Counted from the stretch's first letter, positions 38,054-48,506 are shown. The stretch: DNA of 64,000 nucleotides from Neobacillus mesonae (GCF_023715155.1 NZ_JAMBNQ010000002.1:124001-188000); one strand, 5' to 3'. A program made the numbers and translations. Notes: generated by a model not told the origin, from the sequence alone.

Positions 38054-39340
38054 ATGGAAAAACTCAAAATTGCGGGCGGATATCCGTTAAAGGGTACTGT
38101 ACGTGTAAGCGGTGCTAAAAATAGTGCTGTTGCACTGATTCCTGCTACTATTTTAGCCGAATCTCCAGTAACAATTGAAGGTCTGCCGCATATATCTGAT
38201 GTCGACATCTTGAAGGATCTCCTTGAGGAAATTGGCGGGAAGGTACATATTACTGAAGACGAAATGACGGTTGATCCGTCAAGTATGATATCGATGCCTC
38301 TGCCAAATGGCAAGGTGAAAAAACTGCGTGCATCTTATTACCTGATGGGGGCTATGCTGGGCCGCTTTAAAAAGGCTGTTATTGGCCTGCCGGGAGGCTG
38401 TCATTTAGGACCGCGTCCAATAGATCAGCATATCAAAGGTTTTGAAGCACTCGGCGCTCAAATAACCAATGAGCAGGGAGCCATTTATTTAAGAGCCGAT
38501 GAACTGCGCGGTGCTAGAATTTATCTTGACGTAGTCAGTGTTGGTGCCACTATTAATATTATGCTTGCCGCTGTTCGGGCAAAAGGACGGACAATTATCG
38601 AAAATGCTGCAAAAGAGCCGGAAATTATCGATGTTGCCACACTTTTGACGAACATGGGGGCAAAAATTAAAGGTGCTGGAACAGACGTCATTCGTATTGA
38701 AGGAGTCGACACATTAAATGGGTGCCGCCACACCATCATTCCTGACCGGATTGAAGCGGGCACATATATGATTCTTGGAGCAGCAATGGGGGAAGGCGTA
38801 TTAATTGATAATGTCATTCCGCTTCATTTGGAATCAGTAATTGCCAAGCTTCGTGAAATGGGTGTTCATATTGAAACAGGCGATGATCAAATTTTTGTTA
38901 AAACGGCGCCCGATTTAAAAACGGTCGATATTAAAACACTGGTTTATCCAGGATTTCCAACAGATCTGCAGCAGCCGTTTACGACGCTGTTGACAAGGGC
39001 CGCGGGATCAAGTGTTGTAACCGATACCATTTATGGAGCCCGGTTTAAACATATTGATGAATTAAGAAGAATGAATGCTAATATTAAGGTGGAAGGGCGT
39101 TCTGCTATTATCAATGGTCCTGTAAAGCTGCAGGGAGCGAAAGTAAAGGCAAGCGATCTTCGGGCAGGTGCGGCATTGTTCATTGCCGGTCTTATGGCAG
39201 AAGGGATTACTGAAGTGACCGGACTTGAGCATATTGACCGCGGCTACAGTGACTTGGTTGAAAAGTTAAACGGCCTCGGTGCTACTGTATGGCGTGAAGC
39301 ATTGACAAAAGAAGAACTAGAACATATGAAAAATATTTGA
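38054..39340 (+). CDS. murAB: UDP-N-acetylglucosamine 1-carboxyvinyltransferase (MurAB/MurZ)
   Basis: A 428-residue enolpyruvyl transferase that starts peptidoglycan precursor synthesis by joining phosphoenolpyruvate to UDP-GlcNAc. Lys22-Asn23 (GAKNSAVAL) and the catalytic loop with Cys116 ([14 protein letters not shown]) are present; Cys116 is the residue modified by fosfomycin. Position beside tal and glpX shows it is the second Bacillus paralogue. A strong leader hairpin lies just upstream. Confidence 0.95.
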   Translation: MEKLKIAGGYPLKGTVRVSGAKNSAVALIPATILAESPVTIEGLPHISDVDILKDLLEEIGGKVHITEDEMTVDPSSMISMPLPNGKVKKLRASYYLMGAMLGRFKKAVIGLPGGCHLGPRPIDQHIKGFEALGAQITNEQGAIYLRADELRGARIYLDVVSVGATINIMLAAVRAKGRTIIENAAKEPEIIDVATLLTNMGAKIKGAGTDVIRIEGVDTLNGCRHTIIPDRIEAGTYMILGAAMGEGVLIDNVIPLHLESVIAKLREMGVHIETGDDQIFVKTAPDLKTVDIKTLVYPGFPTDLQQPFTTLLTRAAGSSVVTDTIYGARFKHIDELRRMNANIKVEGRSAIINGPVKLQGAKVKASDLRAGAALFIAGLMAEGITEVTGLEHIDRGYSDLVEKLNGLGATVWREALTKEELEHMKNI

Positions 39341-39443
39341 TGAATCTGGTAAGCACATGATAAACGGTTTCGCTAACGGGATTAGATACATCAACTTACA
39401 ACCCCGTTTATATAATAAAGAGCAAATGGGAGATGGAGAAGAG

Positions 39444-40406
39444 ATGGAAAGAAGTTTATCGATGGAGCTCGTCCGAGTAACAGAAGGGGCAGCACTTGCC
39501 TGCGCACGCTGGATGGGACGCGGAAAGAAAGATGAAGCGGATGATGCAGCAACCACGGCAATGCGCAATGTGTTTGATACTGTACCAATGAAAGGAACAG
39601 TTGTCATTGGTGAAGGGGAAATGGATGAAGCGCCGATGCTTTATATCGGCGAGAAACTTGGGACAGGCTATGGTCCGCGTGTTGATGTTGCCGTGGATCC
39701 GCTGGAAGGCACTAATATTTTAGCATCTGGCGGCTGGAATGCATTAGCTGTTCTAGCGATTGCAGACCACGGCAATCTTTTGCATGCACCAGATATGTAT
39801 ATGGAAAAAATTGCTGTTGGACCAGAAGCAGTCGGCCTCATTGATATCAATGCACCTGTCATTGATAACTTAAGGGCAGTGGCAAAGGCAAAAAATAAAG
39901 ATATCGAGGATGTCGTTGCGACTGTACTGAACCGTCCCCGTCATGAACATATTATTTCTCAGCTTCGTGAGGCTGGTGCCAGAATCAAATTAATTAATGA
40001 CGGCGATGTCGCGGGCGCCATTAATACGGCATTCGATAACACTGGTGTCGATATTTTATTCGGCTCTGGCGGTGCTCCAGAAGGCGTACTTTCTGCGGTG
40101 GCCTTAAAGTGTCTTGGAGGAGAGATTATGGGAAAACTCCTGCCGCAGAATGATGAAGAAGTGGAACGCTGTAAAGAGATGGGCTTAGACATCCATAAAG
40201 TATTGCGCATGGAAGACCTTGTCAAAGGCGATGATGCCATTTTTGCAGCAACAGGTGTAACTGATGGCGAGCTAATGCGCGGTGTTCAATTTAAAGGATC
40301 CCACGCATCTACCCATTCGCTCGTTATGCGTGCCAAATCCGGAACGGTCCGCTTTGTTGAAGGACGCCACAGCTTAAACAAAAAGCCTAATTTGGTGCTG
40401 AGATAG
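39444..40406 (+). CDS. glpX: Fructose-1,6-bisphosphatase, class II
   Basis: A 320-residue GlpX-type phosphatase. The metal and catalytic block [11 protein letters not shown], then [10 protein letters not shown], and the C-terminal [11 protein letters not shown] are visible. It acts in gluconeogenesis. The ATG at [12 protein letters not shown] is supported by GGAGAAG at close spacing; a 29-codon longer frame has no family-like N-terminus. It follows murAB by about 100 bases, and no terminator lies between them. Confidence 0.94.
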   Translation: MERSLSMELVRVTEGAALACARWMGRGKKDEADDAATTAMRNVFDTVPMKGTVVIGEGEMDEAPMLYIGEKLGTGYGPRVDVAVDPLEGTNILASGGWNALAVLAIADHGNLLHAPDMYMEKIAVGPEAVGLIDINAPVIDNLRAVAKAKNKDIEDVVATVLNRPRHEHIISQLREAGARIKLINDGDVAGAINTAFDNTGVDILFGSGGAPEGVLSAVALKCLGGEIMGKLLPQNDEEVERCKEMGLDIHKVLRMEDLVKGDDAIFAATGVTDGELMRGVQFKGSHASTHSLVMRAKSGTVRFVEGRHSLNKKPNLVLR

Positions 40407-40445
40407 AAGAAGACTTTAGATAATTGAAGTTGATTTTAACATAAT

Positions 40446-40473
40446 GCCGGGCGCCGTTTATTCGGTGCCTGGC
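40446..40473 (+). other. Stem-loop after glpX without T run
   Basis: GCCGGGCGCCG pairs with CGGTGCCTGGC (two G-U pairs) over TTTATT. No T run follows. Confidence 0.5.
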
Positions 40474-40550
40474 AGAAGTATACAGAGAGAAAAACTCCGA
40501 TATCTCCAAGGGGAATTCCTTCCAGATAGAAAGTTTCCAAATCACTAAAG

Positions 40551-40760
40551 AAAAATTCACCGGCAATGCGGACTTAAATATCAGTTTCCCGCAAGGCTGA
40601 TAAAGTGAAACTTCAATCAGCGGGGCTCTTTCCATCCCACATTGATTGTTAGTTGAACCAATCGGGCTATTACGGGCAGTTATTCTCCACTTAAATATCA
40701 TGCTAACGCTAAGCCTTGAAGGGGAGGACTTACTCCCGATAAGCAGGGATAAGTCCATAA
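40551..40760. repeat. Possible bcr-like interspersed element upstream of rho
   Basis: A 200-base stretch without coding potential. ACTTAAATATCA occurs twice (about 40572 and 40690), and GGACTTA...TAAGTCC with inner CCC/GGG form a hairpin at 40726-40756. The reverse strand reads AATAACTGCCCGTAATAGCC, then ATTGGTTCAACTAACAATCA and CGCTGATTGAAGTTTCAC. From memory this resembles short interspersed repeats of Bacillus genomes (bcr-type); I cannot verify this here. The rest of the 40407-40973 gap is AT-rich with no gene seen. Confidence 0.45.
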
Positions 40761-40973
40761 ATGTCCAGAAAGTCCCATTTGCCAGAAAAATGTAGTTGAT
40801 TAATTTTCAGCTGTGAGGGTACAATAGAAATTGTTTTATATTATGCTATTTTCTGCATTTCTATTCATTTCAATATAAACTTCTATTCCTTCCTCAAAAA
40901 TGTATGATTCGAAATACCATCTCCCGCTAATCAAAGCGGCAAGGACGGAAAAATATAAAAGAGTGGTGTACAA

Positions 40974-42239
40974 ATGGAATTAACAATATCAATTTTAGAA
41001 AATATGAAGCTGAAGGAGCTTTATGAACTTGCCCGCGAGTATAAAGTGACTTATTACAGCAAATTAACAAAAAAGGAATTAATTTTTGCTATTTTAAAAT
41101 CCCGCGCGGAACAGCAAGGTTATTTTTTCATGGAAGGCGTTTTGGAAATCATCCAATCGGAGGGATTTGGTTTCTTACGTCCTATTAATTATTCGCCAAG
41201 CTCAGAGGATATTTATATTTCCGCCTCGCAGATCCGCCGTTTTGATTTACGCAACGGAGATAAAGTTTCAGGTAAAGTCCGCCCGCCAAAGGAAAACGAG
41301 CGTTACTTTGGTTTATTACATGTGGAAGCAGTTAACGGCGAGGATCCGGAGTCTGCAAAGGAACGTGTTTATTTTCCTGCATTAACACCTTTATATCCAA
41401 ATAGAATGATGCAGCTTGAAACGACACAAAAGCATCTTTCTACACGAATTATGGATTTAGTGGCGCCGGTCGGCTTTGGCCAGCGCGGTCTGATCGTTGC
41501 TCCGCCAAAAGCAGGTAAAACAATGCTGTTAAAAGAAATTGCCAACAGCGTCACAACAAATCATCCTGATGTAGAGCTAATCGTCCTGTTGATTGACGAG
41601 CGTCCAGAGGAAGTAACCGATATTGAACGATCAGTTGCTGGCGACGTTGTAAGCTCAACATTTGATGAAGTACCGGAAAACCATATTAAAGTAGCTGAAT
41701 TGGTGCTTGACCGTGCCATGCGTTTAGTGGAACATAAGCGTGATGTGGTCATCTTAATGGATAGTATTACCCGTTTGGCACGTGCATACAACCTGGTTAT
41801 TCCGCCAAGCGGCCGTACACTTTCTGGCGGTATTGATCCGGCAGCCTTCCATCGTCCGAAGCGCTTTTTCGGAGCTGCTCGTAATATTGAAGAGGGCGGC
41901 AGCTTAACCATCTTAGCAACGGCATTAGTTGATACTGGTTCACGTATGGATGACGTCATTTATGAGGAATTTAAAGGGACAGGCAATATGGAACTGCATC
42001 TTGACCGGCAGCTTGCTGAACGCCGTATCTTCCCGGCTCTTGATATCCGCCGTTCCGGAACACGTAAGGAAGAATTGCTTATTCCGAAGGATCATCTGGA
42101 TAAATTATGGGCAATTCGCAAATCGATGTCAGATTCACCAGATTTTGCAGAACGCTTCTTGAAGAAATTAAGGCATACGAAGTCTAATCAGGAATTTTTT
42201 GACCAATTGGATATGGAACTGAGGACGCGCAGATCGTAA
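40974..42239 (+). CDS. rho: Transcription termination factor Rho
   Basis: A 421-residue RNA helicase. It has an N-terminal helical domain ([20 protein letters not shown]), a cold-shock RNA-binding domain with GFGFLRP, and a RecA-type ATPase with Walker [10 protein letters not shown] (about residue 175) and Walker [17 protein letters not shown]. It is normal in length for Bacillus, which has no large insertion. ATG starts at 40974 with a weak AGAGTGG site. A long untranslated leader (567 bases from glpX) precedes it; Rho often controls its own leader. Confidence 0.96.
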   Translation: MELTISILENMKLKELYELAREYKVTYYSKLTKKELIFAILKSRAEQQGYFFMEGVLEIIQSEGFGFLRPINYSPSSEDIYISASQIRRFDLRNGDKVSGKVRPPKENERYFGLLHVEAVNGEDPESAKERVYFPALTPLYPNRMMQLETTQKHLSTRIMDLVAPVGFGQRGLIVAPPKAGKTMLLKEIANSVTTNHPDVELIVLLIDERPEEVTDIERSVAGDVVSSTFDEVPENHIKVAELVLDRAMRLVEHKRDVVILMDSITRLARAYNLVIPPSGRTLSGGIDPAAFHRPKRFFGAARNIEEGGSLTILATALVDTGSRMDDVIYEEFKGTGNMELHLDRQLAERRIFPALDIRRSGTRKEELLIPKDHLDKLWAIRKSMSDSPDFAERFLKKLRHTKSNQEFFDQLDMELRTRRS

Positions 42240-42279
42240 TTAGCACCTCGACTTTTAAAATATTCCTGAAAATCCCAAC

Positions 42280-42308
42280 TTGCAAAAGCAGGCTGGCGTT
42301 GTTATAAT
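42280..42308 (+). promoter_or_regulatory. Promoter of rpmE
   Basis: TTGCAA, 17-base spacer, TATAAT, about 100 bases before the L31 start codon. Confidence 0.7.
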
Positions 42309-42407
42309 ACTTACAGTGTGTTTTTAGTAATTTGAGTGCCTGTTTTAGACAAGCACTTTATGATAACTCTGTTTCGTAATGATTCAGGGCGGAAGGAGAT
42401 GAAAAGA

Positions 42408-42614
42408 ATGAAAGCAGGAATTCATCCTAATTATAAGAAAGTTGTGGTGACTTGCGCTTGTGGCAATACTTTCGAAAGCGGATCAGTAAAAGAAGAAATC
42501 CGTGTTGAAACTTGCTCAGAATGTCATCCATTCTATACAGGTCGTCAAAAATTCGCTGAAGCTGGCGGACGTGTTGACCGTTTCAACAAAAGATATGGCC
42601 TTACGCAAAAGTAA
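42408..42614 (+). CDS. rpmE: 50S ribosomal protein L31 (zinc-binding type)
   Basis: A 68-residue ribosomal protein starting [20 protein letters not shown]. Cys16, Cys18, Cys37 and Cys40 (TCACG and CSECH) form the zinc-binding set, so this is the C+ form that in B. subtilis is replaced by the zinc-free YtiA under zinc limitation. The ATG is 9 bases after AAGGAG. It follows rho as in B. subtilis, has its own promoter and ends in a terminator. Confidence 0.97.
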   Translation: MKAGIHPNYKKVVVTCACGNTFESGSVKEEIRVETCSECHPFYTGRQKFAEAGGRVDRFNKRYGLTQK

Positions 42615-42624
42615 TGAATTACTC

Positions 42625-42659
42625 AACAGGCAAGAAGAAATCCGACTTGCCTGTTTTTT
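42625..42659 (+). terminator. Terminator of rpmE
   Basis: AACAGGCAAG / CTTGCCTGTT followed by a T run. Confidence 0.85.
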
Positions 42660-42841
42660 ATTGGATAAGATAGATGTAAAAGCAGCTTGTTAACTGCTTA
42701 TTTTTTAACATAGATGAAAAACAACTGTGGAGGGGACCTTTAGTCTTGCGTCCACTGTTTTTATTGATATTATAAAAGGCCGGGTGAACCGGCTATATAC
42801 TTAGGCAAAAAAGGGTTCGTATGAGGAAGGAGACACCGTTT

Positions 42842-43450
42842 ATGTATGTGATGAAGCAAAGCGGATGGGTTGAGGTTATCTGTGGCAGCATGTTTTCCGG
42901 GAAGTCAGAGGAATTAATCCGCCGGGTTCGCCGTGCACAATTTGCCAAACAAAAAATTGCTGTTTTTAAACCAAAAATTGATAATCGTTACAGCGAACAG
43001 TCTGTAGTATCTCATAATGGGTCTTCTATTCAAGCGAAGCCAATTTCTCATTCAATTGAAGTTTTACATCATATCGAGGCAGATATGGATGTTATTGCCA
43101 TCGATGAGATTCAGTTCTTTGATGAAGGTATTGTCCGCGTGGTGCAGCAGCTGGCAGACCAAGGCCACCGGGTGATTGTGGCAGGCCTTGACCAAGATTT
43201 CCGCGGCGAACCGTTCGGCTCTATGCCTATGCTGATGGCTATTGCAGAATCTGTTACAAAGCTGCAGGCGGTCTGTTCCGTTTGCGGATCACCGGCAAGC
43301 CGTACTCAGCGCTTGATTGACGGCCGCCCGGCATCCTACCATGATCCAGTTATTTTGGTGGGCGCAGCTGAAAAATATGAACCGCGATGCCGTCATCATC
43401 ATGAAGTACCCAAAACGGCTGCATACAAAGCGGCGTTGGAAGAAATATAG
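42842..43450 (+). CDS. tdk: Thymidine kinase
   Basis: A 202-residue type II thymidine kinase that salvages thymidine to dTMP. The P-loop is [14 protein letters not shown], the DEIQFF block contains the Walker B/catalytic Glu, and CSVCGS with CRHHHE are zinc ligands of the lasso domain. The ATG at [12 protein letters not shown] is 9 bases after AAGGAG; a seven-codon upstream start covers that site. A terminator follows. Confidence 0.95.
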   Translation: MYVMKQSGWVEVICGSMFSGKSEELIRRVRRAQFAKQKIAVFKPKIDNRYSEQSVVSHNGSSIQAKPISHSIEVLHHIEADMDVIAIDEIQFFDEGIVRVVQQLADQGHRVIVAGLDQDFRGEPFGSMPMLMAIAESVTKLQAVCSVCGSPASRTQRLIDGRPASYHDPVILVGAAEKYEPRCRHHHEVPKTAAYKAALEEI

Positions 43451-43460
43451 AGATTAGAGA

Positions 43461-43492
43461 AACTGCCCGAGTATAGGGCGGTTTTTTTTTTA
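43461..43492 (+). terminator. Terminator of tdk
   Basis: AACTGCCC / GGGCGGTT with a 7-base loop followed by ten T. Confidence 0.9.
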
Positions 43493-43628
43493 TTTAGGCA
43501 ATTTATCCGGAATCATAAGACTGTAAAGTTGTTGCTGAGTGTGGATTTAACTGGCTGTGACAGTGAGGAGATTGGCTGCTGGATAAAATGGAGTCTGGGT
43601 TACTGAAACGATGAAGAAAAGGCATTAT

Positions 43629-43790
43629 GGTCACTTAGAAGGTGTCTATGTGCCCAAATGGTGAAGAATATGGCCGCATGGTAATGTAGAATGGTCTTAC
43701 GTGCCCAAAACCATATAGAACAAGGCTGCAAGGTCACGTAGGAGGTGCTGCGTGCCTGAGACCATTTAGAAAAAGTCGTCAAAAGGGAGA
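43629..43790. repeat. Degenerate 51-52 bp tandem repeat, three units
   Basis: GGTCACTTAGAAGGTG (43629), GGTAATGTAGAATGGT (43680) and GGTCACGTAGGAGGTG (43732) start units 51 and 52 bases long that share GTGCCCAAA and a GTGAAGAAT/CATATAGAA segment. No gene is seen in the 43493-43974 gap. Confidence 0.7.
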
Positions 43791-43974
43791 CGCAGCACAG
43801 CTCGATGTGAATGAGTAATCAGATCTTCGCGACCAAGTAAGCCTAAAGAAACCGCAGCGCGGCCACTGAGAGCAATACATTTTTTCAAAAGACTAAAAAC
43901 CTCGTTGGAAACAATTCACTTGTACACTTCCCCCCTCATGCAGGGCAATATAATTGGTAATGGGAGGTGTACTA

Positions 43975-44484
43975 ATGAAAAAATGGTTGTTTCCCTCATT
44001 GATGGCGCTGACGATGCTGGCAGCTGGGTGTCAGAACAAGGACAACGTGGCGGAAAATACGTCTTATGATTTGCAAAACGACAAGAGCGCGCCGAATTAT
44101 ATGTCAAACCAGACTGAAAACCGGAATAATAACCCGGATTTCATGACAAATCGCGGTAAAGATGAACAACATTATGTGGAAAACGATATAACCAATCAAA
44201 ATCCAAATTTCCTTGACCTGGATCGGACAGGCAGCGGCGGTGAAGCTGGAGCATCCAACGAAGGCAACGATATTAAAAAAGCAAAGGATGTCGTGGCTGC
44301 AACGAATGAGTTTGTGACCGATTCCGTTTGGATTAACGGCGACCGGATGTGGGTTTCTGTTTATAAAAAAGGAATGCTTTCCGACCGTGAAAAAATTGCA
44401 GCAGAGTCCCGCTTGCATAAAAAGCTGGTAACAGCCCTGCCAAGATACAATATTGAAGTCCGTGTAAAAGAAGATAGAAGATAG
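43975..44484 (+). CDS. YhcN/YlaJ-type sporulation lipoprotein
   Basis: A 169-residue lipoprotein. The signal peptide ends in the lipobox LAAGC (Cys about residue 19). A long Asn/Asp/Gln-rich linker follows, then a C-terminal YhcN/YlaJ domain (KKAKDVVAATNEFVTDSVWINGDRMWVSVYKKG). Related proteins sit in the forespore inner membrane, but their exact role is unclear. The start after GGGAGGTG is chosen over an earlier ATG seven codons upstream. It lies between tdk and prfA. Confidence 0.85.
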   Translation: MKKWLFPSLMALTMLAAGCQNKDNVAENTSYDLQNDKSAPNYMSNQTENRNNNPDFMTNRGKDEQHYVENDITNQNPNFLDLDRTGSGGEAGASNEGNDIKKAKDVVAATNEFVTDSVWINGDRMWVSVYKKGMLSDREKIAAESRLHKKLVTALPRYNIEVRVKEDRR

Positions 44485-44512
44485 CATGCTCTGATTTCAG
44501 GGCATGTTTTTT
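44484..44512 (+). terminator. Terminator of the YhcN/YlaJ-type gene
   Basis: GCATGCTCTG / CAGGGCATG with a short loop, followed by six T. Confidence 0.8.
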
Positions 44513-44574
44513 GCTTTTAAAAATTTCTCTTTAGAAAATGGTTTTGACCTTCGTTTTTACCTATACTATAATTA

Positions 44575-44785
44575 GAATGTTATGGACTCGAAAGGTGAAA
44601 GCAGAAAGCACCCTGGTCAGCAGCGTATGGCCTGGAGGTCTCCAACTGAGATAAAGGAAACACGAAGAGCAGGAGGCGCATTCGTGCTTGACTTATCGCA
44701 GGGCGGAGTACGAAGGCGTCTCGCTGCTAGGGCACTGGAGCTGGACAACAAAAAAAGAACAGGCAGTTTTGCCTTTTTTTTATAA
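44575..44785. repeat. Probable interspersed repeat element upstream of prfA
   Basis: The sequence GAAAGCAGAAAGCACCCTGGTCAGC...AGCAGGAGGCGCATTCGTGC...GGGCACTGGAGCTGGACAAC has open frames on both strands but no protein-like composition. From memory, similar CTGGAGCTGGAC elements are common between genes of Bacillus-related genomes. It ends with GGCAGTTTTGCC and a run of T, which can form a small terminator. Confidence 0.45.
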
Positions 44786-44817
44786 AAAGTTACTGAAAAA
44801 ATAGAGGTGAATGGACT

Positions 44818-45891
44818 GTGTTTGATCGTCTGCAATCCGTTGAAGATCGTTACGAGAAGTTAAATGAGCTGTTGAGCGATCCGGAAATTATCAATGATTC
44901 AAAAAAGCTGAGAGAATATTCAAAAGAGCAGTCTGATATCCAGGAAACGGTACAAACTTATCGTCAATATAAAGATGCCAAATCCCAGCTGCAGGACGCG
45001 AAGGCGATGCTGGAGGAGAAACTGGATGCAGAAATGCGTGAAATGGTAAAAGAGGAATTACATGATTTGGAATCGCAAATAGAGCAGATAGAAGAGCAGC
45101 TTAAGGTTCTGCTTATTCCAAAAGACCCGAACGATGACAAGAACGTAATTATGGAAATCCGCGGCGCTGCCGGCGGGGAAGAGGCTGCATTGTTTGCCGG
45201 TACACTTTACCGGATGTACAGCCGGTATGCCGAATCACAAGGCTGGAAGACAGAGGTTGTCGAAGCCAATGAAACAGGCCTTGGCGGCTTTAAAGAGATT
45301 ATTTTTATGGTCAATGGAACCGGGGCGTATTCCCACTTAAAATATGAAAACGGGGCCCACCGTGTACAGCGTGTGCCGGAAACGGAATCTGGCGGCCGGA
45401 TTCATACATCCACCGCAACCGTGGCCTGTCTGCCGGAAGCGGAAGAGTTCGATATCGAAATTAATGATAAGGATATTCGTTTTGATACGTTTGCATCGAG
45501 CGGTGCCGGCGGACAGAGTGTTAACACCACCATGTCAGCCGTGCGTTTAACCCACATCCCGACTGGACTCGTAGCAACCAGCCAGGACGAACGTTCTCAG
45601 CATAAAAATAAAGATAAAGCGATGAAAATCTTACGGGCACGGATTTACGATAAATTCCAGCAGGAAGCACAGGCGGAATATGACCAAGTGCGGAAATCAG
45701 CCGTTGGTTCCGGGGACCGTTCGGAGCGGATTCGTACGTACAATTATCCGCAAAACCGGGTAACTGACCACCGTATTGGTTTAACAATTCAAAAGCTTGA
45801 TCAAATCATTGAAGGCAAGCTGGATGAGATTATTGAAGCCTTAATTCTTGAGGACCAAGCCAAACGATTGGAAAATGCGGCAAATGAGTAA
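44818..45891 (+). CDS. prfA: Peptide chain release factor 1
   Basis: A 357-residue class I release factor for UAA and UAG codons. The tripeptide region PETES (the P-x-T anticodon motif) and GAGGQSVN with the methylated Gln of GGQ are visible. The start is a GTG 7-8 bases after GAGGTG, with no earlier ATG that fits. It overlaps the start of prmC by 8 bases. Confidence 0.97.
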   Translation: MFDRLQSVEDRYEKLNELLSDPEIINDSKKLREYSKEQSDIQETVQTYRQYKDAKSQLQDAKAMLEEKLDAEMREMVKEELHDLESQIEQIEEQLKVLLIPKDPNDDKNVIMEIRGAAGGEEAALFAGTLYRMYSRYAESQGWKTEVVEANETGLGGFKEIIFMVNGTGAYSHLKYENGAHRVQRVPETESGGRIHTSTATVACLPEAEEFDIEINDKDIRFDTFASSGAGGQSVNTTMSAVRLTHIPTGLVATSQDERSQHKNKDKAMKILRARIYDKFQQEAQAEYDQVRKSAVGSGDRSERIRTYNYPQNRVTDHRIGLTIQKLDQIIEGKLDEIIEALILEDQAKRLENAANE

Positions 45892-46777
45892 AAAGGTATT
45901 TGAAGCTCTGAAATGGGCTTCTTCTTTTTTATCGGATGCCGGCCGTGACCAGAATGCGGGAGAACTTTTGCTTAAGGCGTTCACCGGGTTTTCAAGGACA
46001 CAATTATTTGCCAATATGAAGGATGATTTAACGGAAGATGTTTGGATTCGTTTTGAAAAGGCGGTTCATGAACATGTCTCCGGAGTTCCGGTACAGTATA
46101 TTATCGGCTCAGAGGAATTTTACGGCCGAACCTTTCTCGTCAATCCGGCCGTCCTAATCCCAAGGCCGGAAACCGAAGAACTTGTCCATGGTGCACTTCA
46201 AAGAATCGACAGGCTGTTTGCCGCAAAGCCTCAAATCAAACTGGCTGACATCGGCACAGGCTCCGGCGCCATTGCCATCACGATGAAGCTTGAATGTAAT
46301 TGTTCACGCAGGGCGGAATCGTGTAATTTTATAGTCTCAGGCACCGATATCTCTGGAGAATCATTGGATGTTGCACGGGAGAATGCTTCACGGCTGGGGG
46401 CAGATGTGGAGTTCATCGAGGGAGATTTACTTCAGCCTTTTATCGAGCGCGGGACCATGCTTGATGTGGTGATGTCAAATCCGCCGTATATTCCAACCGG
46501 GGATCAGGAGTGGATGTCAGAAGTAGTGACAGAGCATGAGCCGCATCGGGCATTGTTTGCGGGGGAAGACGGGCTTGATTTCTACCGCCGTTTTATGATT
46601 GAACTGCCGCAGGTGCTGGCTCCTCAGGCACTTGTCTGTTTTGAGATAGGAGCTGGACAGGGTGAGGCAGTTGCCGCGCTTTTCAAAAAGACGTTCCCTG
46701 GTGTGAAGGTTGACGTTGTGAATGATATCAATGGCAAGGACCGGATGGTATTTGCTGAAATTGGCTTCGGAGAATAG
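45884..46777 (+). CDS. prmC: Release factor glutamine methyltransferase
   Basis: A 297-residue SAM-dependent enzyme that methylates the Gln in the GGQ motif of RF1 and RF2. SAM-binding [12 protein letters not shown] and the catalytic NPPY ([11 protein letters not shown]) are visible. The start ATG overlaps the end of prfA, its substrate gene, and the pair is usual for bacteria. A longer upstream frame is a shadow of prfA. Confidence 0.96.
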   Translation: MSKKVFEALKWASSFLSDAGRDQNAGELLLKAFTGFSRTQLFANMKDDLTEDVWIRFEKAVHEHVSGVPVQYIIGSEEFYGRTFLVNPAVLIPRPETEELVHGALQRIDRLFAAKPQIKLADIGTGSGAIAITMKLECNCSRRAESCNFIVSGTDISGESLDVARENASRLGADVEFIEGDLLQPFIERGTMLDVVMSNPPYIPTGDQEWMSEVVTEHEPHRALFAGEDGLDFYRRFMIELPQVLAPQALVCFEIGAGQGEAVAALFKKTFPGVKVDVVNDINGKDRMVFAEIGFGE

Positions 46778-46788
46778 GCTCTGAAGTC

Positions 46789-47259
46789 TTATTTTTTTAA
46801 AAAAAGTTTGCGGCCGTTGGATAAATTCCTTGTCACCTTTACATTCAGCAGAATAAGGGCGTTAATGACTGGGTAACAGATGATAGAATACCAAAACTTC
46901 CAGGCATTATAATAAAATATATTTGTAAATAGGGAAGCGTATTCGAAAACAAGGGTGACGGCACACCAGATTAAAAGATACCTCACTTTTCGGTATATCG
47001 GCTTGTTATAGGGGTAAAAATTTACAATAAGCAAACTATAGGCAGGATAAATAATAACGAAAATAGGGATATATTCTAGATCCACACCTTTTCCGAAAAA
47101 ACCGTAAAGATTATACTTGGCGTCCAAATAGACATCAGACATGGTGGCTAAAAAGGCTGTGAAAAAGTATGTTGTGTACATTTCCAAATAGGGAATCTTT
47201 TTTGGCATCCACATTACTGCCAGAAATAATACAATCGAAATCACAGTTAATAGAATCAC
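46789..47259 (-). CDS. CBO0543-type integral membrane protein
   Basis: A 156-residue protein with four to five hydrophobic helices and a basic C-terminus (VKVTRNLSNGRKLFLKK). It resembles the CBO0543 family common in spore formers, whose function is not known. ATG starts with a GGAGG site on the reverse strand. It converges with prmC; both stop codons are 12 bases apart with an A/T-rich weak hairpin between them. Confidence 0.75.
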   Translation of the reverse strand: MILLTVISIVLFLAVMWMPKKIPYLEMYTTYFFTAFLATMSDVYLDAKYNLYGFFGKGVDLEYIPIFVIIYPAYSLLIVNFYPYNKPIYRKVRYLLIWCAVTLVFEYASLFTNIFYYNAWKFWYSIICYPVINALILLNVKVTRNLSNGRKLFLKK

Positions 47260-47412
47260 GTTTTTCCTCCTGGATATGAAGGTTTACGGGAATAGTTTTT
47301 CCTAACGTAAATATCTCATGCATCCCCAAATTTACTAGATTTTTTTAAATTTACTAGTTTAAGATACTGGCATTTTGTCCACACTGTTGATAGTGAAGGG
47401 ATGGTGCCGGAA

Positions 47413-48471
47413 ATGAGGAGTAAATTATTAGTATGGGGATATTTATGTGTATTATCGTTAGCCACGATGCTAAATTTATATATGCCAAAAAATGAAGCAG
47501 TCGCAAAGGAATCAATTGTCATTCCTGGGGAAGCAATACGCCTTAGGATTCTAGCAAATAGTGATTTTGAAGAGGATCAAAGAATCAAACGGAAAGTGCG
47601 CGATGCCGTCAATGCCAAAATAGAGCTTTGGGTCAAGGACCTGACTTCAATGGAAAAGGCAAGAGAGGTCATCAAGGCAAAGCTTCCGGAAATTCAAGCA
47701 ATTGCTGAAAAAACAGTTCAAGAACAGGGTTCGGATCAATCGGTAAAAGTAGAATTTCGCAAGGTACAGTTTCCAACGAAATTATATGGGCAATTTTTAT
47801 ATCCAGCAGGAAAGTATCAGGCAATCCTCATTACTTTAGGGAAGGGCGAGGGAGCCAATTGGTGGTGTGTTCTTTACCCGCCATTATGTTTTCTTGATTT
47901 TTCAAATGGTGTAGCGGTGACAAGTGAAGGGTTTGAAGAGACGGCAGCAGCAAAAGAAAATGTAACGGGGTTGCCTGTGGAAACAAAAAATGAAACGGCA
48001 GAAGACGAGCAGCCGGTAACAGAAAAGAAAGAATCAGTGAGCGAAAAGGAAAATGATGTAGCGGTAAGCGAAAAAACGGCAGAAGAAAAGGCTCCTAAAA
48101 CAGAAGAATCAGTGCAGCAGGAAAAAGAAGAAGCTCCAAAGGCAGCAGAACCAGTGCAGCAGAAAAAAGAAGTGGTGAAAGAGCAAGTCCAAGAAGAACC
48201 GGTACAAAAAACAGTATCTAAAGAGCAGCCTGAAAACGAACAGCCTTTGGAAAAAGCAGAGAAAAATGAACAGACAGTGGAAGAGCCAGTAGAAAAAGCA
48301 GAAGAAAACGAAAAACCGGAAGTCAATCAAGAGTCATCTAAAGAAAAGGCAGATACTGTGAAAGTGGAAAAGAAAGAAGTGGAAACAGCACCTGTGTACA
48401 CGAAAGAAGATGAGCAGCCGGTAAAGGTGAAATTCTTTGTAGTAGAATTATGGGATAAGCTTTTTCATTAA
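47413..48471 (+). CDS. spoIIR: Stage II sporulation protein R with a long acidic insertion
   Basis: A 352-residue protein. An N-terminal membrane/signal helix and the SpoIIR core (IRLRILANSDFEEDQRIKRKV ... LYGQFLYPAGKYQAILITLGKGEGANWWCVLYPP) cover about residues 1-175. A Glu/Lys/Val/Gln-rich low-complexity stretch of about 150 residues with PVQQKKE- and EKAEKNEQ-type repeats follows, then the typical C-terminal VKFFVVELWDKLF helix. Usual SpoIIR is about 220 residues. In B. subtilis SpoIIR is secreted by the forespore to trigger SpoIIGA and pro-sigma-E processing. The ATG at MRSKLL is taken because GAAGGGATGG lies before it. Confidence 0.9.
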   Translation: MRSKLLVWGYLCVLSLATMLNLYMPKNEAVAKESIVIPGEAIRLRILANSDFEEDQRIKRKVRDAVNAKIELWVKDLTSMEKAREVIKAKLPEIQAIAEKTVQEQGSDQSVKVEFRKVQFPTKLYGQFLYPAGKYQAILITLGKGEGANWWCVLYPPLCFLDFSNGVAVTSEGFEETAAAKENVTGLPVETKNETAEDEQPVTEKKESVSEKENDVAVSEKTAEEKAPKTEESVQQEKEEAPKAAEPVQQKKEVVKEQVQEEPVQKTVSKEQPENEQPLEKAEKNEQTVEEPVEKAEENEKPEVNQESSKEKADTVKVEKKEVETAPVYTKEDEQPVKVKFFVVELWDKLFH

Positions 48472-48474
48472 AGC

Positions 48475-48506
48475 AGCCAGTCCGAATCAGGGCTGGTTTT
48501 TCTTTT
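48475..48506 (+). terminator. Terminator of spoIIR
   Basis: CCAGTCC / GGGCTGG with a short loop, then TTTTTCTTTTT. Confidence 0.75.

Noticed and set aside
44582..44785. 67-codon forward frame before prfA
   Set aside because: Lies in an interspersed non-coding element; no family match and atypical composition.
47874..48330. Cys/Phe/Ser-rich reverse-strand frames
   Set aside because: Antisense of the Glu/Lys repeats of spoIIR.
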